This document shows positions 1 to 12,047 of a stretch of DNA of 64,000 nucleotides, in pieces. This stretch comes from Rosellinia necatrix (taxonomy: Eukaryota; Ascomycota; Sordariomycetes; Xylariales; Xylariaceae): the NCBI GenBank assembly GCA_021209875.1, contig JAGYVD010000003.1, forward strand, positions 3,906,001 to 3,970,000. The letters run 5' to 3'. How positions within the stretch are numbered: position 1 is the first letter of the stretch; every line of letters starts with the position of its first letter. The position numbers were made by a program, and so were the translations under genes. The notes under the pieces were generated by a model, which had not been told where the DNA came from, made no database searches, and saw only the letters and a program-made list of their open reading frames with translations.

Positions 1-301
1 CTATGTATGCGCGTTTCATTATGCCATGGGTGGAGTCAACCAACTCCCGGCAAAGCTTCTCACAGGCATCCGTGGTGTAGAAGATGGTCGAACAATATGA
101 TATTTGCTTGAGCTGAGCGGCGATGGCGTCGTGGACGCGGGTGTTGCCATGCCCAATACACGCAACAGCAGCGCCGCCAGAGGCGTCGAAGATTCTGCGC
201 CCATCTTCCAGAATGACATAATTCCCTTCGCCGCCGACAATTCGAGGGAATTCAGCCTTCAGACTCCTATGTACGACAGCGGATGTAGTTGTGGCCGACA
301 T
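1..301 (-). CDS. Class III PLP-dependent aminotransferase, 5' part only
   Basis: The first 100 codons are open from the ATG at 301 to the window edge, where the gene continues outside. The translation shows the usual N-terminal pattern of class III (omega-type) aminotransferases: a G-x-x-x-x-L-x-D-G-x-x-x-x-D-A-S-G-G-A-A-V stretch followed by I-G-H-G-N and a helix ending A-I-A-A-Q-L. In the family this region forms part of the fold and substrate entrance, while the PLP-binding lysine lies about 200 residues further on and is not in view. Such enzymes move an amino group from an amino acid or amine to a keto acid using pyridoxal phosphate. No signal peptide is seen, so a cytosolic enzyme is likely. 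The substrate cannot be told from this piece. Confidence 0.8.
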   Translation of the reverse strand, partial: MSATTTSAVVHRSLKAEFPRIVGGEGNYVILEDGRRIFDASGGAAVACIGHGNTRVHDAIAAQLKQISYCSTIFYTTDACEKLCRELVDSTHGIMKRAYI

Positions 302-3300
302 ACTGGAATGGTTTCAACAGACGTCTTTCCTTTGGCCTTTCCTCAAGAGCCGATAACTCCAAGGTGCGGCAGCTATTTGATACTGAACACAAGTGCTCAG
401 GAGCGTGTGCTTAGGGAACAAAGCCACCTCTTTAGCACTTCTAGCATGCCCTCGCATGTCCCATATCGCTATATTTATACCGATGGTGAATGGTTTCCAT
501 AACACTTGGGTAATACAGATCACGCGTGCCCGGTGCCGGCCCGGTGTCTCGGAAAGCCATTGATTTCAAAGGCGAGAAATCCTATAACTACATGTCCATT
601 CCCGATGTGGAGCTACTCTGTGTAGTACGATAAGGCTACTATGTATTTGGATCGTGCCACCAACTAGCCCCGGAATAGAAACAAAGCCTAGACTGGTGAT
701 AGCTCAAGACGATGCACAGCATTATTATGTAATGTAGGCTGCCGTCCGTTGTGCCACGTCGTTTATGGTGACCGGGCCATCCCGTGTCCCGCCTACCTGG
801 GATTACGCAGCTAGACAATGAACACCGACGTCACATTGTGCAACGGGGGTGACGGTGTGCAACGGCATGAGCAGAGGGACAGGCGTGTCGGGAGAAACAT
901 GCCTAATTTACCGAGGACTCCTGGGCTCATACCCGACCCCACCCAAACGTGGTGCATTCCATTTTTCCCGTTAGTTACTCTCCCATAAACCCCTCTTCGA
1001 TCTTGCCGGCTTTCACTCACACCAGCCAGAACTAGTTCATAGTTCGGAGGACGACATCGCACCCTGAACATCATATTAGATTATACCTTAATTCTGCACT
1101 CAGGATATAACATAAAAAAACCATAGCGCCAAACATACACATTTACTGTTTCGCAACCGTTCTCGGGGAGTGTCCTTGTCTTCGGCGGAAGTACCTCTCA
1201 CCTTGTTCTAGTCAAGTTAGGGCACCATGAGTACATCACTAGGAGCCTTTCACCTGATATGGATGGGGTGCTTACATTATAGGGACACCTATCAGTTGTG
1301 CACTAGCCATGATAAAGATAGTTATGGACCCTGCGTTTTTGTATCTATCTATACTAGGGGATGTTGAGCCAACAAAGAGAAACCCCCCGAGCCAGCACTG
1401 GCTAATCCCCTGCTAACGGATACATAGGCAACTATCACTGATAACTTATTAGTGCCTAACAGTTACCGATCCAACCAGCCCTGCCTGTGTAGACAGGCGG
1501 AAAAAACTCTTAGTTCCCTTCGCAATGCAGCAGTACTGGTGAGAGTAATCTTAATTTGCTTGATCTAATTAATAGACCTCCAGCTCACTGGGACAGCTTC
1601 GCTGCTTTCGCCAAGGGTAAAGTATCAGCTCATGAATTTTCGACGGATGTTTCGGTTAATGAACTTGGGCTGAACATACCTTCAGATCCACTTGACAGGG
1701 TTCCCCTCCCTCCCGAACACTTGACCTAAACCCCGGACTCCAAAAGAGCTTAGATTATCTAGTCTATGCCTAATTAGCTTAGAATAACTAGTTACCAACC
1801 ATATGAGCTCTTCGGCCAGACACATACAGCACAAGTACAGAGCACACGCGCAACTGCAAGTTGCTAAATAGTACATACACTTGTTTGTCGGTTTTTTGTG
1901 ATTTCTTACATTGATAGAAGCCATATACTTGACTAATAAAGAAAATATTTACACCCGCGTCATGGACCGAAGAGCCTGCGAAGTCAGCAGATAGTTCTGA
2001 TTCAATTCTACACTAGTTGGTTATAATAGGTGTATGTACATGGTAGTATGGAATGTGAAGGACCAACGTTTGGTTATGGAGCTTGGCATCACGCAACGCT
2101 ATGACCTCGCCCGTCTTGTACGGCGAGGTCTCATGCCTGCAGTCAGTTTCATAATTAACCCCTCTCAACGGGCAACATCACATGTCATGTCTACCCTCAC
2201 TATAGTTATCGTAGACTAAATGTGCTTGGCTTCAATCATATACTTGTAAGCAGGAGTGAAATGGTTCAATTGTGTGGCTACGCTTAAGCCCTGCTACTAC
2301 AAAGCACAGTTCTGTAAGGCTGGCGAGGCCGGGGTTTGAAGGGAAAGGTGAGTCCGCTAGGCTCAGAACCGCCCCAACCGACTGGTCGAGGTCATCCTTG
2401 GTGAGCATTTGCACCCGTAAGCCGCCCTATGCCCGACGCCATATTATCAAAATCTAGGTTGCGCGGATATAAGACCTGCGCGGAGAAAGATCAAAGCGCC
2501 GCCGTTCGTGATGAGTCCATAACTATACACCACTTGGTAACAAATCCTCAGGGATCACCAAGCTAGCGTATTCGCCTATGTAACGCTAGCGCTATGATAG
2601 CGAATCCTTTCCGGGGGCTATGACAACGTCAAAGCACAACTCGCGACAATAAGGACGGGACAATTGTATTGTCGTGCCTTCTGTCGGTCTTGAATTCATA
2701 AGTCAAAGTATATATTGCGGTTAGCGGAGCCAGTGACACATCATCCCAGTTGCTTTTATATTAGTGATTTAATGTCGTGATGTAACTAGACATTGTGCTC
2801 AGTCATCCTCGAATACCCTCTTTCAGGTGAAAGAAACGCTCGATTAACTAGGTCGCTTCGTCCAGTATTTCGCTAACACGGAGGCAAATCTAAAAATTTC
2901 CATATCCGTAGTCAACAAGTTCAAAACAATACGACAGATCGGGCAATCCGTCCGCGAGTCGTGTCCATGCCCGAACCGGATGCGACGGTGCTGCAACCCT
3001 CCATGCAGCGTCCCGGTAGTTGATCGCTCCCGTTCCCGCCCTATTGGTCGGTTAGATGAACGCAAACGACAAATCTTCGACAGATTCTAAGGATTTCATG
3101 GAACTTTTTTGCGAGCTAAGCTATATAGGACAACAGTGATGCGGATAACCCCGACTTGTATCAACCTGGTTCCAAGCGAAGGATCCGCGAGTAAGATGCG
3201 TCTTCTAATGGGATGAGACACTATTTTGGCAGTTGAAGCTGAGTGCGCCTCAAAAGTCATGTTGACGCGGCCCAGGAAAGGAAACCCGTTCGCAACCTTG

Positions 3301-3505
3301 GTTGATGGCGTTCTCAGAATCCTGTCGCCCGAATCTAGCTATATACACGAGATACAGAGGCATTGCATCGCCAGGGTTATGACTCGTGTGAAGTTATTAG
3401 AAAATCCCGACTCATCCACCACAACCTATAGAGAATATTCTAACGATTCTACCCATGGATCACCAGTTTCGTGTTTTGAGCTATGCTAGTCACCAAACGC
3501 TTACA
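302..3505. other. Gene-poor 3.2 kb stretch
   Basis: Only short open frames are present (none above about 130 codons, and the longest overlaps the aminotransferase antisense). None resembles a known family, has a convincing splice pattern or keeps a coherent protein-like frame. The last few hundred bases are probably promoter and leader of the receptor gene that follows. No tRNA-like or transposon-like signal was recognised. Confidence 0.5.
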
Positions 3506-5133
3506 ATGCAGCTTCCCGTCGACCCGGAATCCCTGCCACATGATAACCGCGCCCATGTGCTCATCATCGTCGTCGTCGTCGTGCTTAGCATCGCTAGCAT
3601 CTCCGTGGGACTACGCATCTACACTCGAGCGTGTTTGCTCAAACAAATCGGACTAGATGACTATCTCTCACTGCTAGCGTTGGTTAGTTTCTGACGATCC
3701 GACACGTGAACACCGCTGACGTTTGAATCAAGTTAATGGCATTTGCCACCGGGGTCTCGCAATGTATTAGTAAGTATACGATGTTCTATCGCATCGTGTT
3801 AGAGAGAATAAGCGGCTAACAGATGTCTCTTAGATACCAGGAATGGTCTCGGGAAGCACTCGTGGGACCTCAAAGCCCCTGAGGAGGTCGTGTCGTATCT
3901 AAAGGTGGCTTCACTCGAGGGGGGGGGGAACATTTGTCAAATCGTGCTAATCACCGGATAGAATTTCTACGTCAATATCGTCTTTTATAATACCGGGCTC
4001 TTAGTCGTCAAACTGGCATTTTTAACGCAATATTACCGCGTTCTTGCCGTGGGAAGATTCCGGACTGTCTGCCTCGTCGCGATGGTAGTGGTTGGGGCTT
4101 GGGGCCTCTCCCAGATCCTCATTGGCATTTTCATATGTACTCCTGTCGCCGGCTTCTGGGACGCCACATTGAACCCGACATGTATCCCAGTTCCTCTCCA
4201 GTGGTATATCAATGCGGCTGGGAACATAACATCGGATATTGTCGTCTTCGTTCTTCCCCTGCCTGTGTTGACCCACCTCCAGCTCCCCAAGGCGCAGAGG
4301 CTCACTTTGGTCGGCATCTTTAGCCTTGGTTTCTTGTAAGTGTCCATTGTTCCCACGCCACACTAGCATGTTAGGATCGCTTACATTACTCGAGTACTTG
4401 CGCTATCTCGGTCGTTCGCATTAAATTTCTCAAACAAGGGGGCGACTTCTCGTATGAGAACATAGAAGCATCGAGTTGGTCAATTGCAGAGCTAGTGAGT
4501 GTTGTCCGGCACCGTTCTCTCCAGGGTTTTTCTAGCGCCAGGCACTCTTCATCTGCCCAAAGAATCTAGATATTGTCCTGCATCCAAACCGCTAACTCAT
4601 GCTGCTTCAAGTCCTCTGGAGTAACCTGCGTATGCTTGCCAACACTGCGACCATTTGTCTCGAAGTACATACCAAAACTCGCCAGCAAGGTCCAGATATC
4701 GTCTGCAGGTTGCGTACGAAATTCCGGCTCTGAAGGAACGAACGCCGGCAAAGCCAGCAGACACACACGCAACGGCTCGAGGGAGAACAATGGTCACAGG
4801 AGCGGGAGTGAAGATGAGCTCTATCGACCTGACGCTCCCCCCGATTCCGACCTCAGGACAAGCGGAGAGACCCTAGATGTCATCATAGGCCTCCATCGTG
4901 ATAAAGAGAGTCTATCCGGGAGTGGTTCCGTAGCTCCCCTCAATTTAAATCTCAGAGGCGCACCCCCGCAGGACCATATCACATCAAACACGCTTGCAGG
5001 CTGGACACAGCCCGGCATCACGACCACCATAAGCACTGGCAATGGGCCATCAAGAGCCTTTGGTGGTCATTCTTCAACCATCCACGTTACGCATGACATA
5101 ATGATGCAACAATTAACTCCTCGTAAAGTATGA
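3506..5133 (+). CDS. Rhodopsin-fold integral membrane protein (SAT4/Pth11-like receptor family)
   Basis: Six exons close in phase: 3506-3682, 3733-3769, 3834-3904, 3962-4335, 4395-4494, 4612-5133, giving 426 residues. The start chosen is the Met before L-P-V-D-P-E-S-L-P; an in-frame ATG at 3455 is the alternative. The protein shows hydrophobic helices in the order expected of the fungal rhodopsin-domain family, with the familiar pieces LDDYLSLLALV, FYNTGLLVVKLAFLTQYYRV, CTPVAGFWD, WYINAAGNI, DIVVFVLPLPVL, QRLTLVGIFSLGFF and CLPTLRP. About 170 polar residues after the last helix form a cytoplasmic tail. Members are seven-helix plasma-membrane proteins; Pth11 of the rice blast fungus is the studied example and senses host surfaces. 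The ligand here is unknown. One intron holds a run of ten G. Confidence 0.88.
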
Positions 5134-5994
5134 TTGGGAAAACAGCATCGGCGTTCTGGCGTATTGAGGCTCGACAAAACAAGTTCGGCCAGGATTGGTA
5201 AAGGAGCAAATGGAGTTCATAGAGATGAGATGATACCCTATGGACGTTCGTTAGATATAGATTAGCAAGTTACATTGTGATATTATTATCAAAAACGAAG
5301 CTGTTAAGCATCGGGACAATTATTCCAACATATCACCTGGTTACAACGCGACAACTGTACTAACATACGTCGTCCGTTTGCCATTGTATGTTGTTTAACC
5401 GGGAATACTACAGCACACCCGAACGATAGAAGGCCATCTTGTGCCACAATATGCGCCACTTCGATGAAATTAAAACTCTGGTGAACCCAACCTCGCCGCT
5501 CGGCTTATACCCGAACCCATGTATAGCACGAAAGGGGAGGTTCATAAAAACGGCCCCCATCGTTACCATCGTCTTAATACTTAACCAGGGACTGATTGCG
5601 GGCTGCGAACACCAGTATAAGATTTTATCACGTTCAATAAACTCGTAGTGAAGAACCCACCACAGCCATCTGTTCAATATCTTGTATCTACAAGAAGAGG
5701 AAGGGGAGAGGTATAATTGCTATCCATTATCCAAAATCAATCGTCCGGCAGCTGTACAAATCGGTGACTATTCCATACATCTCTCACAGTGATGATACCA
5801 GCGCCATCCGCGGAGCCGGTGGACTATACAATGATTATAGATTGGGTTAGGTAAAACAAGTTTAATTTCAAGCCCTTTTTAATGCCATTCATTTCTGCCG
5901 TTTTCGTGCATGCATGCACCCTACGTTTATTCAAACTCACTTTTTGGTCGTTCTGAGGTTGATTAGTGTATTAATGTTAATGTTAATGTCGGTA
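5134..5994. other. Intergenic
   Basis: No open frame here has protein-like features; the two that overlap on opposite strands around 5.4-5.7 kb show no domain or splice support. This is the shared 3' region of the receptor gene and of the convergently oriented unknown gene. Confidence 0.5.
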
Positions 5995-7229
5995 TCAGTA
6001 TTCTTCTTCAGGGCCCCAATCCACTAGTGCGGCATTTCCTTTACTCTCCATCAGGCACTCCAGCTTGTCTTCGTTGGTTATCCAACCTTGCCGTTTCTGT
6101 GAGATCGCATATTTAACTGGAGAACTTGGTCAGCAAGTTTCAGTGTATAGTCCGCCCTTACACCCTGATCTGAGCATTCTCTACTCAGATGGAGAAACCC
6201 TTGCGGCGCCAATGGGCTCAAAAGGCATGTGTACTTACTCGGAGCCCCCCATTCTTCCCACCATGTCTTTTCGCTCTGAACGGCGCATTTCCGGCCTTGC
6301 TCGCCGTTCCTCGCGTTCGCGAACGGCCAGACGGCCTTCACGACCTCGTACTTCGCCTTGCCGGAGAATAACGTCGTGACGCTCGTGAAGAACTTATTGA
6401 CCTTGTCGGGGTTTTGGATCGTGACCCTCGCGTGGGTCACGGGGAATTGGACCGTGACGAGGCCCTTATAGTTGATAGCAGCGATGAGGCTGCGGATCTG
6501 GCCCTCGAGCCAGTTCTGGTCCAGGTTGGCCACCACCCGTTCCAGAGTAAACGTCTTGACGGACGACTGGTCCCGGACGTATCGTCCACACCATGCCTCG
6601 AGCCCATCCTCGTCGGGCCTGAGCTCGGGCTTGAGCGAAGGCTCGTTGCCGCCGCGGTAGGCCATCTCGTCTTTGGTCACGCAGCGCAGATAATCCATCC
6701 GATCACGGGGATCATCTGGCACCAGGAGACTCATGAGATTGAGCCGTACGCTGAAGTCGACTCTCCTACCCCGAGATCCGTGGATGAGGATCTGGGGTTT
6801 GGGGGGCACGGTGGCCAGGTTTCGCAAAAGGGACGACAGAGCCTTGACATTCTCGGACAGGTATGTTGCCTTGCTGGATATGGTGATGCTATCGGTAGAC
6901 AGCTCGAACATCTGAGGCGAATACAGGCGGTAGTCTAAGACCGGAAGACCGGGATAACGCTGGGGACCTTTTGTTATCACCGGGCGCCGAGAATCTGTGG
7001 CACTACTCGAAGGGCCGGAGTAGGGTGGTGGATTGTGTTGGTGTGCTGGTCTTGGCTCCGGCTGGTCTCCAGGAAGCTCCGCGTGCCCCGGATTGCTTGG
7101 ACCTGGCTGGTCCCCTGAAAGCTCTACATATCTCGGAGCGCTTGGGCCGGCCTCACTGTTCTCCGGGCGGTTGACGGGTTTTCTTGCCAGCACGGCCTTC
7201 CCAGAGACAATACTAGACTGCCGGTCCAT
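5995..7229 (-). CDS. Conserved fungal protein of unknown function
   Basis: Two exons, 7229-6239 and 6116-5995, give 370 residues. The 122-bp intron has a GTAAGT donor and a CCAG acceptor; joining them gives A-I-S-Q-K-R-Q-G-W then E-D-K-L-E-C-L-M-E and a conserved-looking acidic end (V-D-W-G-P-E-E-E-Y). Reading through the intron replaces this end with unrelated sequence. The N-terminal 90 residues are Pro/Ser-rich and low complexity, with short repeats built on S-G-D-Q-P-G-P. The conserved core runs from about residue 90 and includes DYRLYSPQMFEL, LNLMSLLVP, TFTLERVV and the stretch VNKFFTSVTTLF. From memory this pattern occurs in many Sordariomycete hypothetical proteins, often in several copies per genome. 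I know no function, no signal peptide or membrane helix is seen, and none is claimed. Confidence 0.75.
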
Positions 7230-8003
7230 GTCTCGGTGTTGGCGTAGACTTATTGTGTCCTTATAGGAGCCTCACGACAGTTAATAACAAGTGCGGTTCC
7301 GAACGAGGGCGGCCCGTAGAAATTCGGCTTGGACAATCCAAGGGTCTCTGCTAGCACCGAGGGTTGGTATGCAACGAACGCTGCAAGCTTGCCTTAAGAT
7401 GACTGAGAGAATATGGCAGCCTATAACGCTGACTCTCAGCTCGGGAGAGCCCTGGGGCATGACTGGCATTGATTGCGGGTAATAGTGGCGCAGCCGGGCA
7501 TGGGAATGGGACTTACAGGACTCAAACACGTAACTCGGGTTAGCCGCAAGAGACTAGCGCAGCCGCAATTGCTCGTCTTATTGGAGGATTAGTGTGCAGA
7601 GCTCAAGGAATTCGGCACAAATAAATTAGAGTAGTTATACTAAACCAAGTTACAATGAGGCCTCCCCTACGAGGCGATCACGTCGCACCGTCGGATCTGT
7701 TCTATTGTTTGGGGTTTCTGGCCTGGTCGATTCATATGACCCTGGCTTCCAGAGGTATATTTTCTAAATCCCCACTAGGGGCCTACTGAGAGAATCTGAA
7801 ACTGCGCCGCAGCGACCCAAACACAACTCTGCACAGATAAGGGAGGCGCTGCTGGTACTATGATGAGTGAAGCTATCGATGTTGGAAGGCTCTCGGGGCC
7901 TTATTGCTAGAACTCGAATCATTGGTGCTCTATGGACTCGCCTACGTGCTAGTTCATATATCACCAACTAAGCTAATTGTCAACAATACACAGTTGTATG
8001 TGA

Positions 8004-8314
8004 ATCGGGATCATTAGGGGGGCCTGCCATCATACTGTAGGCGACTCGGTTCCATTAGATCACACTACGAACCGCCTGGAATTGGCACCAAACTCACCGG
8101 GGATAAACAATCCAATGCACTACGATTACGATCCAATCTTCACGTCATATGAGCTGGCTCGAAACCCCAGGGGCCTAGATGGAGCTCTTTGGGGGAGAGG
8201 GGGGTGCCATCGAACGGCAATATGAGGAATTACGGAGGTCCCATAATTCGACCATATTCTTACGCCGAAGGCGTCACAGCGGTCAAATATTGGAATGAAA
8301 GATGGGCGATTTAG
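8004..8314 (+). pseudogene. Broken open frame, family not recognised
   Basis: From 8004 to 8225 one frame is open and reads like real protein, including N-P-M-H-Y-D-Y-D-P-I-F and Y-E-L-A-R-N-P-R-G-L-D-G-A-L-W. It then hits a stop just after a G6 run at 8199-8204. Changing frame at that run continues into V-P-S-N-G-N, then YGGPIIRPYSYAEG and VKYWNERW, before a stop at 8312. The composition in both halves looks coding, but no Met opens the first half and no family came to mind. It may be a relic, a gene with a one-base assembly deletion, or an internal exon of an unrecognised gene. Confidence 0.3.
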
Positions 8315-9600
8315 AAACACTTTTGACTGCTGTAGTATGAGTTTCCAAGAGTTTGCGGATGGGGGTTCAAGAAGAGATCTGTTCGGGGTATTATAGTCGC
8401 ATAAGGCTAAGATTAGACGGTCTTTCTGTCAAACATACCTTCGGGCGCAAGAGTTGAGTCAAACCGAGTTCGGCATGCTGTCAGTAGATATGCCTGTGAG
8501 GTGCTGCCTAACCACACGGGTTATCTCGTATTGGCCTGAATAATCCAAGGTATATCCGGGCACATAGAAAACCACGGTAGTGGACCTGCTTTATAACAGC
8601 ACCTCTCAGGCTTCTTCTCATGATGGCATTGATTCTTATCCTAGACATGCAGCTCCAGAGAGAATTCAAAGAGGGCTCGCGGCTCATAGAGCTAGCACCT
8701 AGCACTGCGGCGGCAGCGATGGGCCACAAAAGGATGGTATTTCAATAGTTATTGAGAATGCGCTAGAAGAAGCGGCGTCGCGAGAGACAGCAAACTCTGC
8801 AGCTGTTCCTAGTTGTTGAGGGAAGTCCACAACTTCACGCAACTAGACCATCTCGAGCGGACTGATGATATCTCCCAATACACCGCAGACAGGAACGTGA
8901 CCGTCCACGTTCACTTCCCCAATAGCACCCCTTCTTCTGCCAAGGCAACACTGTTTGCTGACAGACAAAACCTCGCGGCAGCATCGTATCCGAGGCGTTC
9001 TCATATCAGCAGATGAGCATCAAGTTGGTGATTATGATTGAACTTCCCGACAGACGACGAGCCCTTGTCGCCTTCCTCGACGGGGAATGAACGACGCAAG
9101 TAAAGGTAAGGCCGTGAAATAATAAGTACTTACCTACCACGAGCACTTGTATCGGAGCTCACATATATGGTACTTAGATGATTAGTATGATGTTGAAGTA
9201 TCAAAGTTGTGCCCAGATAGTCAAAGGCGGCCTAAGTACCTACCCAAAGGTAGGGTAGAGCTAGGTGCTGTCAACGGAGGAAAGCTGGGGAGATGTGTAC
9301 ATTAGCGTACTATATATCGGGATCTTCTTAGTGGATCCAATAGTTCCCCAATTACAAGTAAGGACTTGTCAAGGGGGTCCGAAACGTCATTAGTCCCGCT
9401 CTTGGCAGGTCCCTAGGCAACTGATGGGTGACTAGGCCATGCGCGAGTGATTGATCGATTCACACCGGCCTTGACTCTCTTCACCTTTGATCAGCCATCC
9501 TTGGAACCCGTTGTTCCTCGTCTCGTGTTATTGTTCTCGTCGTTTGCTTCATCATTTTCTTCTTTCTTTTTAGTTCATCAGTGGATTTGTTGCCAGCGCA

Positions 9601-9630
9601 CTAGCATATTCTAGCATATTCTAGCATATC
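9601..9630. repeat. Three tandem copies of a 10-bp unit (ctagcatatt)
   Basis: Three head-to-tail copies, the last with one change, sit 20-50 bp upstream of the aminopeptidase start codon, inside its likely leader. Confidence 0.85.
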
Positions 9631-9649
9631 CTCATCTATAATCTCCATC

Positions 9650-11132
9650 ATGAAGGCCTCTCTTCTCTCGTCGCTGCTTCTGCCAGCGGCGGCCAGTGCT
9701 CGCTTCATCGAAGCCAACGAGGCAAACCATATTCTACCGTATATCGACGCGCTCCTTGACGAAGTCCCCGCTTCTTCTACCGAGAAATTCCTGGTCGAAT
9801 TATCCCCTGGGGAGACTCGCTATATAACTGAGGAGGAGAAATGGGAGCTCCGCCGAGTATGTCTTCTTCCGCATGACGCAGCCTTGGCCTTGTTGTCAGA
9901 TGGCTAGTGTTAGATGGCCCCTAACCGCACAGAACTTGCTGACCCGTCCGTGTTACAGGCCGGACAACGGTTCATGGACATCACCGAGAATGCCGACCTT
10001 GGCAAGCTAAGAGCCTCATCGCGACCTACTGCCGTCTTCCCGCAGAAGGTCAAACACCAGGACGAGATCAAGCCTCTCCTCGTAAACCTATCCAAGAGCG
10101 AGATGCAAGAGCACCTTGAGGTGTTCACAAGCTTCCACACACGCTACTACAAATCAGACTACGGGCGAAAATCCTCCGAGTGGCTCCTTCAGACCGTTCA
10201 GAATACGATCAAGGAGGCTGGTGCGGATAAGCATGGTGTCAAGGCCGAACATTTCAAGCACTCCTGGGGACAGCATTCCATCATCGCGAGGATACCCGGA
10301 AAGTCGGAATCGACCATCGTCATTGGTGCACACCAAGACTCGATCAACCTGTGGCTCCCATCCATCTTACCGGCACCCGGCGCGGACGATGACGGCTCCG
10401 GTACTGTCACTATCCTCGAGGCCTTCCGCATCCTCCTGTCATCGGAGGACGTGATCAAAGGCAACGCCCCAAATACGATAGAGTTCCATTGGTACAGCGC
10501 CGAGGAGGGCGGGCTCCTTGGCAGCCAGGCCATCTTCTCCGAATACGAGAAGCAGGGCCGAGATGTCAAGGCCATGCTCCAACAAGACATGACCGGTTTC
10601 ATCCAGAAGACCATTGATGCCGGCAAGCCCGAGAGTGTGGGTGTCATCACAGATTTTGTCGATGCCGGCTTGACTGCCTTCATTGTACGTAATTCCCAAC
10701 ATCCTCTGCTTTTTGTCTTGTCATTTCCGAAGTCCGAAGAACAAACGAAAACAGCCACGACTGACGCTGCCTGGCACATTATAGAAGAAAGTCATTGAGG
10801 AGTACTGCGACATCCCGTGGGTCGAGACGAAATGCGGCTATGCTTGCTCCGACCATGCCTCCGCTTCCAAGGCCGGCTACCCCTCGGCTTTCGTAATCGA
10901 ATCGACCTTCGCCGAGTCCGACGACCATATCCATGGCACCGAGGATCTGATCAAGTACCTCTCCTTTGTAAGTAGCACAAGTCCGTAGCCGCCTAACTTG
11001 TAAGCTTCCCAGCTAATATCTATCCCACAGGATCATATGCTCCAGCACGCGAAGATGACTCTCAGCCTTGTGTATGAGCTCGGGTTCACAGATTTCACCG
11101 AGCTAGAGGGCTCCGATATGGGGGAATTGTAG
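9650..11132 (+). CDS. LAP1: Secreted leucine aminopeptidase, M28 family
   Basis: Four exons (9650-9856, 9959-10684, 10785-10967, 11031-11132) join in phase to 405 residues, close to the usual size of fungal LAP1. Residues 1 to about 18 form a signal peptide ([17 protein letters not shown]), so the enzyme is exported. A propeptide follows, then the M28 catalytic domain with zinc ligands in order: His194 in G-A-H-Q-D-S, Asp212 in G-A-D-D-D-G-S-G, the Glu pair 251-252 in S-A-E-E-G-G, an Asp in Q-Q-D-M-T, and a late His in [10 protein letters not shown] Cys pair in C-G-Y-A-C matches the family disulfide. The enzyme removes N-terminal residues, preferring leucine, from peptides outside the cell, working with secreted endopeptidases in protein nutrition. 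All catalytic residues are present, so it should be active. Confidence 0.95.
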
Positions 11133-12047
11133 AGACCGAGTTGGCATATGACGTGAATGGGGTGGCGACGACTCTTGAAATGATGTAGGAATGAATACCT
11201 AAGTAGGCAATACCGATTAAGGCCTGAAATCTTTACTTCTTCGATAGCCTAACTACCTAGGTAGGCACCTATTTGAACGAATGACGGTGATTTACTGTAG
11301 ATTTACTGTAGAAAAAGTACCAGTGGCTACCCAATGACCACGTAAAATGTGGGTTGGCTTTTGCGGGAAGCTGTTGGGGAAGCTGTTGGTGCGTTGATTG
11401 CGTCATACATATCTCGGTCTTCTGTGCCGAGTTCCTAGTCTATGTAAGGCCATGGGAACCACCTTCCCTGCTTATATGTACCTCTCTGTCTGCCTTAGGC
11501 AGGTACACACATAGGTAGGCACATACGTAGGTAAAACTACCTACCTACTAAGTAGATACCGGTACCTACCTAGGTGCCTACCTAAGGATGATATGTTTTA
11601 TCTTTTTGGGGAGGTTGCCTGCAGTCTGGTCTAGGTACTTGGTAGGTATGGTCCTGCACAGTACGGGCTGTCGTGGACGAGTCCAATCCAGACGACGTCA
11701 ACACAGCTGGAGGTGCGTGGCAATAAAACAGGATATGAGGTATCGACACATCCGCTACGATCGAGCTACCTACACCAACCCATATTCGAAGTCGGTGATC
11801 GGACTGTCTTGATGATAAGTACTCTAGGAACGATTGTGTCATTGTTAGCCTTCCCTTGGTTCACCACCTACATCGTCATAGCTACGCCCAGTCCCCCCCC
11901 GGCTATATACCTCAGCATATAGTAACCAGCATCATAGATATTTATAAAATAATTGGGAGCTGCAGTCAATTACAGCCACTGCAGAACTGAACAGAATTGC
12001 ACAGTCGACGGGCCATCGTCCCGGCATACATACGAGCGAGAAACAAA
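11133..12047. other. Intergenic, TAGG/CCTA-rich
   Basis: This gap between the aminopeptidase and phospholipase genes has no supportable gene. Its main content is clusters of CCTA/TAGG tetranucleotides, densest at about 11505-11585, and a duplicated GATTTACTGTAGA piece near 11290. Confidence 0.6.
11505..11585. repeat. CCTA/TAGG tetranucleotide cluster
   Basis: Repeated ACCT/AGGT and CCTACCTAGG units in both orientations form imperfect palindromes. The same motif recurs in most intergenic gaps of the window. Confidence 0.8.

Larger units (their letters stand above)
7230..9649. other. Gene-poor 2.4 kb region with coding-like fragments
   Basis: No intact gene is visible. Short protein-like pieces appear on the plus strand at about 7653-7805, 8004-8314 and 8621-8810, broken by stops and frame changes, which suggests a decayed gene or unrecognised small exons. 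The last 150 bases before the aminopeptidase gene are pyrimidine-rich, as expected for a promoter and leader. Confidence 0.45.

Noticed and set aside
5408..5677. Overlapping plus and minus frames of 69-89 codons
   Set aside because: Neither has protein-like features, and overlap on both strands suggests chance lack of stops.
7487..7560. Possible tRNA-derived (SINE-like) 3' end on the minus strand, from a T-loop-like TTTGAGTCC
   Set aside because: The surrounding bases do not form a T-arm stem, acceptor stem or D-arm, and no A box is found at the right distance.
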